Below, in pieces: positions 1 through 6,220 of a DNA stretch of 8,847 nt. The notes beneath the pieces are model-generated. The model did not search any database, was not told the DNA's origin, and was given only the letters and a program-made list of their open reading frames with translations. Each line of letters starts with the position of its first letter. The stretch's first letter is position 1. A program made the translations under genes and the position numbers. The stretch comes from Chitinophagaceae bacterium (lineage in GTDB: Bacteria > Bacteroidota > Bacteroidia > Chitinophagales > Chitinophagaceae), in NCBI GenBank assembly GCA_023251335.1, contig JAHEZA010000068.1:1-8847 (forward strand), read 5' to 3'.

Positions 1-2
1 GG

Positions 3-248
3 ATTACCGGTGATACAGTTTTAAATATCGTAGCACGTCATTACCTGGATGAAGATCTTGACGAAGGCCTTGTAAAGCATAATACGCACTCAGGCGAATT
101 AAAGGAAAGAGATATAACTGTATTAAATATTGATTTGGAGCAAACCGGAGTTGGAGGTATTAATTCATGGGGTACCTGGCCGCTGAAGCAATACAGGATG
201 ATATATAAAGATTATAGCTATTCTTTTATGATACAGCCGGTAAAATAA
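3..248 (+). CDS. GH2 beta-galactosidase, C-terminal end (5'-truncated by window)
   Basis: An open frame enters from the left edge and ends at TAA 246-248, giving the last 81 residues of a protein. The tail contains GVGGINSWG followed by PLKQYR and YSYSF. This matches the end of the C-terminal beta-sandwich domain (Bgal_small_N) of glycoside hydrolase family 2 beta-galactosidases of the LacZ type, where the equivalent stretch in E. coli LacZ is MGIGGDDSWS. Family members hydrolyse terminal beta-D-galactosides, and Bacteroidota copies are often exported to the periplasm. The catalytic TIM barrel with its two glutamates lies outside the window, so activity, full length and signal peptide cannot be judged. 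A related GH2 specificity is possible. The next gene starts about 60 bp downstream on the same strand, but no functional link is evident. Confidence 0.85.
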   Translation: MTGDTVLNIVARHYLDEDLDEGLVKHNTHSGELKERDITVLNIDLEQTGVGGINSWGTWPLKQYRMIYKDYSYSFMIQPVK

Positions 249-310
249 ACTTGTGGCAGAAAGCATAAATCATTCTGTTCAGGGTTTTGCAGAATATGTA
301 CCTTTACCGC

Positions 311-937
311 ATGAAAAAGAAATTAATATTTTATTCAATTTTTTTCGTGGGCCTGGTAGGAATGTTTTATTTTTTACTATCATTTACCAAAGGTTATTTT
401 GATGTAAAACTCCCGGTGATGAGCTATGTACAAAATTTTTCATTTACGGATCAGAACGGAAAAGAGGTTACCCAGGAAAATTTTGAAGGAAAGGTTTACG
501 TAACTAATTATTTTTTTACTACCTGTAAAGGTATATGTCCTAAGATGAATGGCAACATGGTAGGCGTATATGATATGTTTAAGAATGATAAAAATTTTGC
601 TATCCTTTCCCACACTTCCATGCCGGAAACTGACTCCGTTCCTTTATTAAAAGCCTACCAGGAAAAGATGGTTGGCAGTGAACAAACAAATAATGCCAAA
701 TGGTATTTTGTGACGGGTGATAAAGATTCTCTTTATAAAATGGCGCGTCAAAGTTATTTGCTCGATAATGAAAAGAACAACAACATCAATATCGCCGAAG
801 CTTTTATTCATACACAGTTCTTTTCGTTGGTAGATAAATACGGCAGAGTTCGCGGCATCTACGATGGACTGAAACCGGATGAAATAGCAAAGATGGAAAA
901 GGATATTAAGACCTTAATGAAGGAAAAAGAATCTTAA
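311..937 (+). CDS. SCO1/SenC family copper-binding thioredoxin-fold protein
   Basis: SCO proteins are membrane-anchored periplasmic proteins that deliver copper to, or reduce the cysteines of, the CuA site of cytochrome c oxidase. Counting from the ATG at 311 (208 residues), residues 5-25 form one hydrophobic anchor after an MKKK start, giving an N-in, periplasm-facing topology. The thioredoxin-like domain follows, with the copper-binding CxxxC at Cys72 and Cys76 (TTCKGICP), a conserved-looking SHTSMPETD strand, and the distal copper-ligand histidine at His167 (HTQFFSLVDKYG). All three expected ligands are present. The frame also allows TTG at 287 and ATG at 296. I chose 311 because it places the basic residues directly before the anchor; none of the starts has a clear Shine-Dalgarno. 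No cytochrome oxidase genes are visible here, so the target is unknown. The gene converges with the ABC exporter downstream. Confidence 0.88.
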   Translation: MKKKLIFYSIFFVGLVGMFYFLLSFTKGYFDVKLPVMSYVQNFSFTDQNGKEVTQENFEGKVYVTNYFFTTCKGICPKMNGNMVGVYDMFKNDKNFAILSHTSMPETDSVPLLKAYQEKMVGSEQTNNAKWYFVTGDKDSLYKMARQSYLLDNEKNNNINIAEAFIHTQFFSLVDKYGRVRGIYDGLKPDEIAKMEKDIKTLMKEKES

Positions 938-1085
938 AAAACTCTCATCACCCAACAGTAAAAGAATAAAAAATACAGATTTTTATTTCCGCAGTTGCAA
1001 TATTAATTTCCTTATAAATCTTTCTGTTGTGATTTTTAGAAATAAAAATTTTGGTTATTTGCTGCCTTACAAAAAACTCCCTTAA
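938..1085. terminator. Convergent AT-rich intergenic region with inverted repeats, possible bidirectional terminator
   Basis: This 148-bp gap lies between the converging SCO and ABC exporter genes and holds no gene. A local perfect 8-bp inverted repeat (aataaaaa at 965-972, tttttatt at 980-987, 7-nt loop) could form a weak all-AT hairpin. A longer perfect 11-bp inverted pair (atttttatttc at 979-989, gaaataaaaat at 1039-1049) encloses about 49 nt. Transcripts from both sides must end here, so a bidirectional terminator is expected, but without a GC-rich stem it is only a candidate. Confidence 0.3.
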
Positions 1086-2903
1086 TCATTTTACTTCCTG
1101 CATAGATACGAGGTTTCTGTAAATGCCGTCCAGTGCCATTAAAGTCATGTGGGTACCGCGCTCCACGATTTTCCCTTTGTCCAGAACAATAATTTCGTCT
1201 GCGTGACGAATCGTACTTAACCGGTGTGCAATTACTACACTGGTTCTGTTGGTCATCAGGTTGTTGATGGCATCCTGGACCAGCTTTTCGCTTTCCGTAT
1301 CCAGCGATGAAGTGGCTTCGTCCAATAATAAAATGGGCGGATTTTTGAGCACGGCTCTTGCGATTGTAACCCTTTGCTTTTGACCGCCGCTTAATTTATT
1401 ACCACGCTCTCCTATTGATGTATTATAGCCATTTTCTTTTTGCAAAATAAACTCATGTGCGTTTGCTATTTTAGCTGCATTCATAATTTCAGATTCCGTA
1501 GCATTATCCATCCCAAGGGCGATATTTTTCGCAATGGTATCATTGAATAAAATAGGCTCCTGGGTGACGATACCCATTTGATCCCGCAGCGACTTCAATG
1601 AATAATTTTTGATGTTGATCCCATCAATCAGCAATTCTCCATTCATCGTGTCATGAAAGCGCGGAATCAAATCAACCAATGTGCTTTTACCGGCACCTGA
1701 TGAGCCTACCAAAGCAATGGTTTTTCCTTTTTCAATTTTCAGGTTAATATTATCCAGAATTATTTTGTCTTCATAAGAAAAAGATACGTTTTTAAATTCG
1801 ATACAATTATTAAAAGATGCAAGAGTAACGGGATTGGCTATTTCTTTTATGGATACATCTTCGTTGATAAGATGCTCAATGCGTTCGATGCTGGCAGCCC
1901 CTTTCTTAATATTATAGGATGCTGATGATAAATTTTTAAGTGGCTGTATCAACTGCGAAAAGATCACAATATAAGTAAGGAAATCTTCAGCATTTAATAC
2001 AAACGAATTTTTCAGAACTAGCTGGCCTCCGTACCAAAGAACCGCGACGATTGCCAAAAAAGCCAGGACCTCAGTAACCGGAGAGGCAAGGTCGCGCCTC
2101 CTGATTGCCTTATTTTTTATAGCCAGTAATTCGTTATTCTGATCATCAAATTTTCTAAACTGATCATTTTCTGCATTAAAAGCTTTTACCACACGGATGC
2201 CACCCAGGGTTTCTTCTATAGTGGAAAGAATATCCGCTAATTTTTCCTGGAGCATCGTGCTTTGCTTTTTCAATGATCTGCCGATTCTTCCAATAATAAA
2301 TCCTGCCACGGGCAACAGAATTATTAGGAATAATGTCAATTGCGGACTCAAAACAATCATAGCAGTCAAGAAAAGAATAATGGTTACCGGTTCACGACAA
2401 AGTGATTCCAACAGGTTTACAGAAGAGGTTTCCATATCACTGAGATCATTGGTGAGCCGACTCATGATATCGCCTTTTTTCTGGTCATTAAAATAACCGA
2501 TAGGAAGCGCTAATATTTTTTTAAACATCGCAGTCCGCATATCATTTACGATGAGGTTGCGGATAGGAGTCAGGATATAGATAGAAAGATATAAAAAGAG
2601 ATTTTTTAAGAGAATAAAAATTACAATTAAAATACAGATAACGCCAAGGGCACGTATTTCTCCACCAGGGCCCTGGATCAGATGGACCATCCAAAGTTTA
2701 AACTCGTCCATTGGATGAAACCCAATGCTAGTTGTAAGATTACCTAGCTTATTCTCTTTTTTAAAAATGAGGAATAAAAAGGGACTTAATAATCCAAGCG
2801 ATACTACCGAAAAAAGATTAGAAAGGATATTGAATGTGAAATAGGTAAAGATCAGTTTTGGGTATTTGGATACATACCTGAAAATGGTTCGTAAACTCTT
2901 CAT
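1086..2903 (-). CDS. MsbA-like ABC exporter (fused transmembrane and ATPase domains)
   Basis: This is a 605-residue half-transporter of the type IV exporter fold, which acts as a homodimer in the inner membrane. The N-terminal ~330 residues carry the transmembrane domain, with hydrophobic segments near residues 16-45, 85-112, 170-205 and 275-325. The nucleotide-binding domain has a complete motif set: Walker A GSSGAGKST at 400-408, Q-loop Gln448 (TQEPILF), signature LSGGQ at 504-508, Walker B ending in Asp528-Glu529 (LLLDEATSSLD), and switch His560 (IAHRLST). The length and single-chain TMD-NBD arrangement fit the MsbA/lipid-flippase and multidrug exporter group. The substrate cannot be assigned from sequence; lipid A core or another envelope lipid is a plausible inference. 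The ATG at 2901-2903 gives the usual MKSLxxxxRY start, without a clear Shine-Dalgarno. It is transcribed away from rbfA and appears monocistronic. Confidence 0.9.
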   Translation of the reverse strand: MKSLRTIFRYVSKYPKLIFTYFTFNILSNLFSVVSLGLLSPFLFLIFKKENKLGNLTTSIGFHPMDEFKLWMVHLIQGPGGEIRALGVICILIVIFILLKNLFLYLSIYILTPIRNLIVNDMRTAMFKKILALPIGYFNDQKKGDIMSRLTNDLSDMETSSVNLLESLCREPVTIILFLTAMIVLSPQLTLFLIILLPVAGFIIGRIGRSLKKQSTMLQEKLADILSTIEETLGGIRVVKAFNAENDQFRKFDDQNNELLAIKNKAIRRRDLASPVTEVLAFLAIVAVLWYGGQLVLKNSFVLNAEDFLTYIVIFSQLIQPLKNLSSASYNIKKGAASIERIEHLINEDVSIKEIANPVTLASFNNCIEFKNVSFSYEDKIILDNINLKIEKGKTIALVGSSGAGKSTLVDLIPRFHDTMNGELLIDGINIKNYSLKSLRDQMGIVTQEPILFNDTIAKNIALGMDNATESEIMNAAKIANAHEFILQKENGYNTSIGERGNKLSGGQKQRVTIARAVLKNPPILLLDEATSSLDTESEKLVQDAINNLMTNRTSVVIAHRLSTIRHADEIIVLDKGKIVERGTHMTLMALDGIYRNLVSMQEVK

Positions 2904-2941
2904 TTATTGTTTTAAGCGCGTATTATAATTGCAATAACAGC

Positions 2942-2965
2942 AAAGTAACTAATAAAGTAACTAAT
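2942..2965. repeat. Two perfect tandem 12-bp copies (aaagtaactaat)
   Basis: Positions 2942-2953 and 2954-2965 are identical 12-mers placed head to tail, in the 130-bp gap between the divergent ABC exporter and rbfA genes. On the minus strand the exporter-proximal copy ends in ttactttg, which resembles the Bacteroidota -7 box TAnnTTTG but is one base short. It lies about 38 bp before the exporter ATG. The duplication could be simple slippage or a repeated regulator-binding site; the sequence alone does not decide. Confidence 0.6.
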
Positions 2966-2979
2966 TTTACCATTCTTCC

Positions 2980-2993
2980 CCGATTACTATCGG
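2980..2993. repeat. Short palindrome CCGAT-tact-ATCGG
   Basis: A perfect 5-bp inverted repeat (ccgat 2980-2984, atcgg 2989-2993) with a 4-nt loop sits in the exporter/rbfA divergent region, flanked by ttcc on the left and aa on the right, so the stem could extend with a bulge. From memory, palindromes built on CCGATA..TATCGG are common between genes in Bacteroidota, and this looks like a degenerate copy. It lies about 40 bp upstream of the rbfA start. No run of T follows, so it is not a typical terminator. Confidence 0.4.
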
Positions 2994-3033
2994 AATACTT
3001 TATAAGCGGAATAGAAGTAATAAATTTTATAAA

Positions 3034-3438
3034 ATGACAGAAGGCAAAAGACAAAAGCAGGTAGCGATCGAGATTGCAAAAGAATTGAATGAGATCTTTT
3101 TAAAGTTGGGAATTACGATGTATGAAGGAGGCATGATCTCGATTTCATCAGTAAAAGTAACTCCCGATTTGTACGAGGCCCGGATATACCTTAGTTTTTT
3201 CCAGGTAAAAGATGCAGATGCGGCGCTAGAGAAATTTAAAAGTCTCGGCGGCGAAATACGTGGTGAGTTGGGCAAAAGAATGCGCCATCAATTGCGGATT
3301 ATACCGCAGCTTACTTTCTACCAGGATGATACGTTAGATTATGTTTTTAAAATTGAAAAATTACTGGATGATATAAAGAAGAGCCCCCAGCCTCCTAAAG
3401 AGGGAGAAGGAAATGCAACAGATTTAAATGGCCAGTAA
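3034..3438 (+). CDS. rbfA: Ribosome-binding factor A, RbfA
   Basis: RbfA binds the 30S subunit near the 5' end of 16S rRNA and is needed for late maturation and cold adaptation. The 134-residue product begins with a family-like helix (RQKQVAIEIAKELNEIFLKLG), continues with the KH-type strand region (ISSVKVTPDLYEARIYLSFF, residues ~38-57), and ends the core with GELGKRMRHQLRIIPQLTFYQDD followed by an IEKLLDDI helix to about residue 116. Residues 117-134, beginning SPQPPKEGEG, do not look like RbfA and are encoded by a GC-rich repeat-like stretch (see the repeat at 3382-3411). The ATG at 3034 fits the family N-terminus; there is no recognisable Shine-Dalgarno. A LolC/E-type permease follows 50 bp later on the same strand. 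From memory, this pairing recurs in Bacteroidota, suggesting an operon. Confidence 0.93.
   Translation: MTEGKRQKQVAIEIAKELNEIFLKLGITMYEGGMISISSVKVTPDLYEARIYLSFFQVKDADAALEKFKSLGGEIRGELGKRMRHQLRIIPQLTFYQDDTLDYVFKIEKLLDDIKKSPQPPKEGEGNATDLNGQ
3382..3411. repeat. Degenerate GC-rich interspersed repeat inside the rbfA 3' end
   Basis: This ~30-bp stretch is built of a C-run, cctcctaaagaggg, then a purine run. It stands out as GC-rich in otherwise AT-rich surroundings. It resembles the CCCCCTAAAGGGGG-type hairpin elements that I recall scattered widely in Bacteroidota genomes, often read through as SPxPxKGEG in protein tails. The centre can pair as cctc 3391-3394 with gagg 3400-3403 around ctaaa, or as ctcc 3392-3395 with ggag 3403-3406, so the hairpin is weaker than a canonical copy. 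It is translated as residues 117-126 of RbfA, just after the conserved core. The exact boundaries are my estimate. Confidence 0.55.
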
Positions 3439-3488
3439 ATTAATTACCCGATAAATAAATTATCTAATAAACTAATTACTTCTACATC

Positions 3489-4709
3489 TTGTATCTAAAA
3501 TTCGCCTGGAGATATTTTAAAGCAAAAAAAAGCACTAACGCGATCAATATTATCTCGTGGGTTACTGCCGGCGTAATTGCTTTTTCTACTTTGTGCCAGG
3601 TATTGGTATTAAGTGTTTTCAATGGTTTTGAAGATTTGGTAAAATCTCTGTATTCCAATTTTTATGCGGATGTAAAAGTAGTTCCGGCAAAAGGAAAAAC
3701 TTTTGTGATGACCCAGGCGCAGCTAAATGCCATTCATAAAATGCCCGGCGTATCCGGCACCTCTGTTGATGCAGAAGAGAAAGCCCTTTTGCAAAGTGGT
3801 GAACAGCAAACGGTGGTTTTATTAAAAGGGGTGGACTCTAATTATTACCAGGTTTCGGGAGTTCCTCATAAAATGTATCACGGTGCCTTTAATGTGGGAA
3901 CAATAGACAACCCCAAATTAATTTTGGGTGCAGGAATTGAGAATGCGCTTGGAATTCAATCCGACAGAAATCTTTTTCCGGTAACAGTTTTTCTTCCTAA
4001 AAAAACAAATTCCAGCAGTCCCGATCCACTCTCAGCTTTAAGTGAGGGAAACGCAACAACTTCCGGCAGTTTCGCTATTCAGCAGGATTTTGATAATAAA
4101 TATGTAATCACCAACCTGGCTTTTATGAAGCAGCAGATGAATTATCAGCCTGACGAATACAGTGCCCTGGAAATTTCATTATCAAATCCCGACCAATCGG
4201 AAGAATTTGCCAAGACGCTTCATCGAAAATTGGGAGATCAGTTTAAAGCCCTTACCAAGTATCAGCAAAACGCCAGTCTCTATAACTCTATGCGGCTCGA
4301 AAAATGGTTTATCTATGCGGTACTTACTCTAATTCTTATCATTGCCGCTTTCAACATGGTAGGCGCGCTGACCATGTTGGTACTGGAAAAAAGAAAAGAT
4401 ATTAGCGTGCTCCAATCTTTGGGGGCGGACGGTGCCTTAATCAAAAAAATATTTTTGAGCGAAGGGATCTTGCTTGCTGTAGTGGGCGCAGGGACCGGGA
4501 TTATTTTGGCACTGGTTATTGCATTTTTGCAAATGAAATTTCACCTGATTAAACTAATCGGGAATTCTTTTCTAATTGATTATTTTCCGGTTAAGTTAGT
4601 TGTTACAGATTTTATTCTGGTGGCGCTTACTTCCCTGGTTATTGCTTTTTGTGCTTCCTGGTTTCCAGCCCGAAAGGCTTCACAACAAATGTTTAATTTA
4701 AAAGCGTAG
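3489..4709 (+). CDS. LolC/LolE-type FtsX-family ABC permease
   Basis: The 406-residue protein has the MacB-PCD plus FtsX architecture of the LolCDE lipoprotein-release permeases. A cytoplasmic N-terminus (KFAWRYFKAKKSTNAINIIS) leads into TM1 (~22-45) ending in VLSVFNGFE, a motif close to LolC/LolE. A large periplasmic domain (~46-270) follows, then three TM segments at ~273-299, 326-348 and 371-390, and a short basic tail (WFPARKAS). LolCDE extracts lipoproteins from the inner membrane for transfer to the outer membrane. The ATPase (LolD) is not in this window, so LolC versus LolE, or another MacB-like export role, stays open. The open frame begins after a TAA at 3468-3470 and has no ATG or GTG before the conserved N-terminus. 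TTG at 3489 is therefore the only conventional start that keeps it. The gene probably belongs to an operon with rbfA, 50 bp upstream. Confidence 0.85.
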   Translation: MYLKFAWRYFKAKKSTNAINIISWVTAGVIAFSTLCQVLVLSVFNGFEDLVKSLYSNFYADVKVVPAKGKTFVMTQAQLNAIHKMPGVSGTSVDAEEKALLQSGEQQTVVLLKGVDSNYYQVSGVPHKMYHGAFNVGTIDNPKLILGAGIENALGIQSDRNLFPVTVFLPKKTNSSSPDPLSALSEGNATTSGSFAIQQDFDNKYVITNLAFMKQQMNYQPDEYSALEISLSNPDQSEEFAKTLHRKLGDQFKALTKYQQNASLYNSMRLEKWFIYAVLTLILIIAAFNMVGALTMLVLEKRKDISVLQSLGADGALIKKIFLSEGILLAVVGAGTGIILALVIAFLQMKFHLIKLIGNSFLIDYFPVKLVVTDFILVALTSLVIAFCASWFPARKASQQMFNLKA

Positions 4710-4820
4710 CATTATTTTTAATCTTTCGCTGAATAAAAATATTGGATATTTATTGGTTTACTGTTATTGGCGTTGAAAATAATTCTTTTTAATTTGCCCG
4801 AAAAGAGCATTGTACTACTT
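4710..4820. terminator. Convergent AT-rich intergenic region, weak hairpin candidate
   Basis: These 111 bp separate the convergent permease and DUF481-like genes and hold no gene. An imperfect inverted repeat (aataaaaatat 4732-4742, tgg loop, atatttatt 4746-4754; perfect inner stem aaatat/atattt) may serve as a terminator for either strand. It has no G-C pair in its stem, so this is a weak candidate supported mainly by its location. Confidence 0.25.
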
Positions 4821-5552
4821 CTAAAAATATTTATCAATTTTTAATCCATAAGTGATCAATAAATTTTCACGCTCCGTGCGGCTAATTTTATTATAGGCCA
4901 ATGATGCGTTAATAGCAAGCCATTTGTTAAGTTTGATTGAAAGGCTATTGTTCGATTTTAAAATATAGTCATCGAACGAAGCAAGAGAAGGTTGATAAAA
5001 TTCTGCCGCGTCAATCACCAGGATATCTTTGTAAGCCCAATGGAATTTCAATCTGAAAGAATTCCTTACTGTTTGATAAACATCTTTTCCGATCACCGGA
5101 TCAGTAAGATCACTACTTTCATAAACAAAACCATCGCTGAGGGATAAATTAAGTTCCGGTTTGTTCAATAGACTATAAGCCACACCCCCACCCAATTGAA
5201 AGCGATAGTTCACTTTTAAGGAATAACTTTTGTCGAAAAAAAACAGCCCCCAATAATACAGCCGTTTTACATCTTTTAAATAGTCAAGGTTGGCAAAAGC
5301 GGAATAATCATTGTTAGAAAGTTGTTTTTGTTGCTGACCATATACCCAGCCGGCGGCAGTATTAAAATTTAATTTTTTCTGACTTATTTCATAAGAAATA
5401 AGATTGTTTGAAACAAAAGAGCTTGCATCTTTCGTCTGGTTAACGGTACCTGTGGAGGCAAAAGAAAAACGGTGATGTGTAGAATCATTAAACTGGGAAA
5501 AAGCGGTTTGGCGGCAAACGAATAAAAAAAATAGACAAGCGATTTTGTACAT
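4821..5552 (-). CDS. DUF481-like outer-membrane beta-barrel protein
   Basis: The 243-residue product starts with a short hydrophobic signal peptide (residues 1-19, probable cut after AFS before Gln20). The rest is a series of alternating polar/aromatic strands typical of a small outer-membrane beta-barrel, ending in the C-terminal Phe (KYF) common in barrel proteins. The central FANLDYLKDVKRLYYWGL and the FQLGGGVAYSLL strand resemble DUF481 (YdiY-like) proteins, whose role is not established. Its partner and substrate are unknown. The ATG at 5550-5552 follows an AT-rich leader without a clear Shine-Dalgarno. The DUF4783-like gene lies 190 bp upstream on the same strand; the gap is long enough for a separate promoter. 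The DUF481 assignment is by recalled pattern, while the signal peptide and barrel character are visible directly. Confidence 0.7.
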   Translation of the reverse strand: MYKIACLFFLFVCRQTAFSQFNDSTHHRFSFASTGTVNQTKDASSFVSNNLISYEISQKKLNFNTAAGWVYGQQQKQLSNNDYSAFANLDYLKDVKRLYYWGLFFFDKSYSLKVNYRFQLGGGVAYSLLNKPELNLSLSDGFVYESSDLTDPVIGKDVYQTVRNSFRLKFHWAYKDILVIDAAEFYQPSLASFDDYILKSNNSLSIKLNKWLAINASLAYNKISRTERENLLITYGLKIDKYF

Positions 5553-5742
5553 AGCAAAAAAGTTATGTTGAAAATATATTGATTGAATCGTAAGTCAGCA
5601 TACTGCGGCTGGAACGGAAGGAATATAAAAAGATAAAATGACATTAAATCAAAAAATATAAAAATAGCGTGACGTACGAAGATTAGAATGCCGTTAAAGA
5701 GATGTTAGGGAAATGACAGATGGCTGCGATTTATTTCTCAAT
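5553..5742. other. 190-bp intergenic region with no gene recognised
   Basis: The gap separates two minus-strand genes. Both strands hold only short AT-rich frames. On the minus strand, tattttttg near 5653-5661 is one base longer than the -7 box TAnnTTTG, so it is only a near match for a promoter of the DUF481-like gene. No GC-rich hairpin, tRNA or repeat was seen. Confidence 0.5.
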
Positions 5743-6117
5743 TTATTGACCAAAACGCAATTCCTGGATTACCTGCTTCTGATTTTTTTGTTTTACGTAA
5801 ATCATCGTCCGGAAAGTTCCGTTTTTGGTGATCAAATTTCCTATACAATATTGCGAATCGTCATTTTTGCTTTGATGAATTACATCAAAACTGCTCACAG
5901 AGTTTTTAGTAAAAAAATCACGTATTACCTGCTCTGCCTTTTGTTTAGAATAAGAATTGCTTTTATCAGCAAAAGTAATTTCTACTGTTTCGTCAAAATA
6001 CTTTGCCACTTCCGTCGCATTTCCCGATTTCATCGCATTGATGATATTTGTTAACGATATATAGAAAAATGATGAAAATAAGATAATTGCTAAAAGGCAA
6101 AGTGTGGGTCTTTTCAT
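5743..6117 (-). CDS. DUF4783-like small exported protein
   Basis: This 124-residue protein begins MKRPTLCLLAIILFSSFF, a hydrophobic signal peptide or N-terminal anchor (about residues 5-24) without an obvious cleavage site or lipobox. The mature part reads IINAMKSGNATEVAKYFDETVEI, then YSKQKAEQVIRDFF, IGNLITKNGTFRTMIYV, and an end of QELRFGQ. That order (a helix with GNA..A.YFD, a YSK.QA helix with FF, then beta strands) is what I recall of the Bacteroidota DUF4783 family, which has an NTF2-like size and layout but no established function. It probably works in the periplasm. The ATG at 6115-6117 is the only start that includes the signal segment. It is divergent from gpmI across 103 bp, so the two may share a control region. 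Confidence 0.72.
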   Translation of the reverse strand: MKRPTLCLLAIILFSSFFYISLTNIINAMKSGNATEVAKYFDETVEITFADKSNSYSKQKAEQVIRDFFTKNSVSSFDVIHQSKNDDSQYCIGNLITKNGTFRTMIYVKQKNQKQVIQELRFGQ

Positions 6118-6182
6118 GATTCTAATTAATAGGGGGTTATCAATTTTATTGATCCAAACCGGTACTAAATTTAAACAAAAAA

Positions 6183-6216
6183 TTGCAAATATGTAAGCCT
6201 TTATTAATTAGTTTTG
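6183..6216 (+). promoter_or_regulatory. Candidate Bacteroidota-type promoter of gpmI (-33 TTG, -7 TAGTTTTG)
   Basis: TAGTTTTG at 6209-6216 matches the Bacteroidota -7 consensus TAnnTTTG at every fixed position. A TTG at 6183-6185 lies 23 bp upstream, at the long end of the known spacing for the -33 element. The box ends only 4 bp before the gpmI ATG at 6221, so transcription would start at or very near the start codon. Confidence 0.5.
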
Positions 6217-6220
6217 AAAA

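Noticed and set aside
1..937. A sugar-utilisation locus built on the beta-galactosidase
   Set aside because: No SusC/SusD-like, transporter or sugar-responsive regulator gene is present. The downstream SCO protein has no link to carbohydrate use.
2197..2496. Open frame of 99 codons on the + strand
   Set aside because: It lies wholly inside the ABC exporter gene on the opposite strand, has no recognisable domain, and the exporter frame carries every family motif.
3027..3275. Open frame of 82 codons on the - strand
   Set aside because: It is antisense to rbfA with serine/proline-rich low-information content; rbfA is clearly the real gene.
3439..3488. Idea that rbfA and the permease are a frameshifted fusion, or that an ATG start was lost
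   Set aside because: Each protein is complete at the family level and stop codons separate the frames. The TTG start is sufficient, so I report it as an unusual start rather than a pseudogene.
5384..5644. Open frame of 86 codons on the - strand, with a hydrophobic start
   Set aside because: It overlaps the DUF481-like gene in another frame on the same strand. Its hydrophobic look comes from AT-rich codons, and it covers the signal-peptide region of the better-supported gene.
5713..6054. Open frame of 113 codons on the + strand
   Set aside because: It is antisense to the DUF4783-like gene, whose signal peptide and ordered motifs are far more protein-like.
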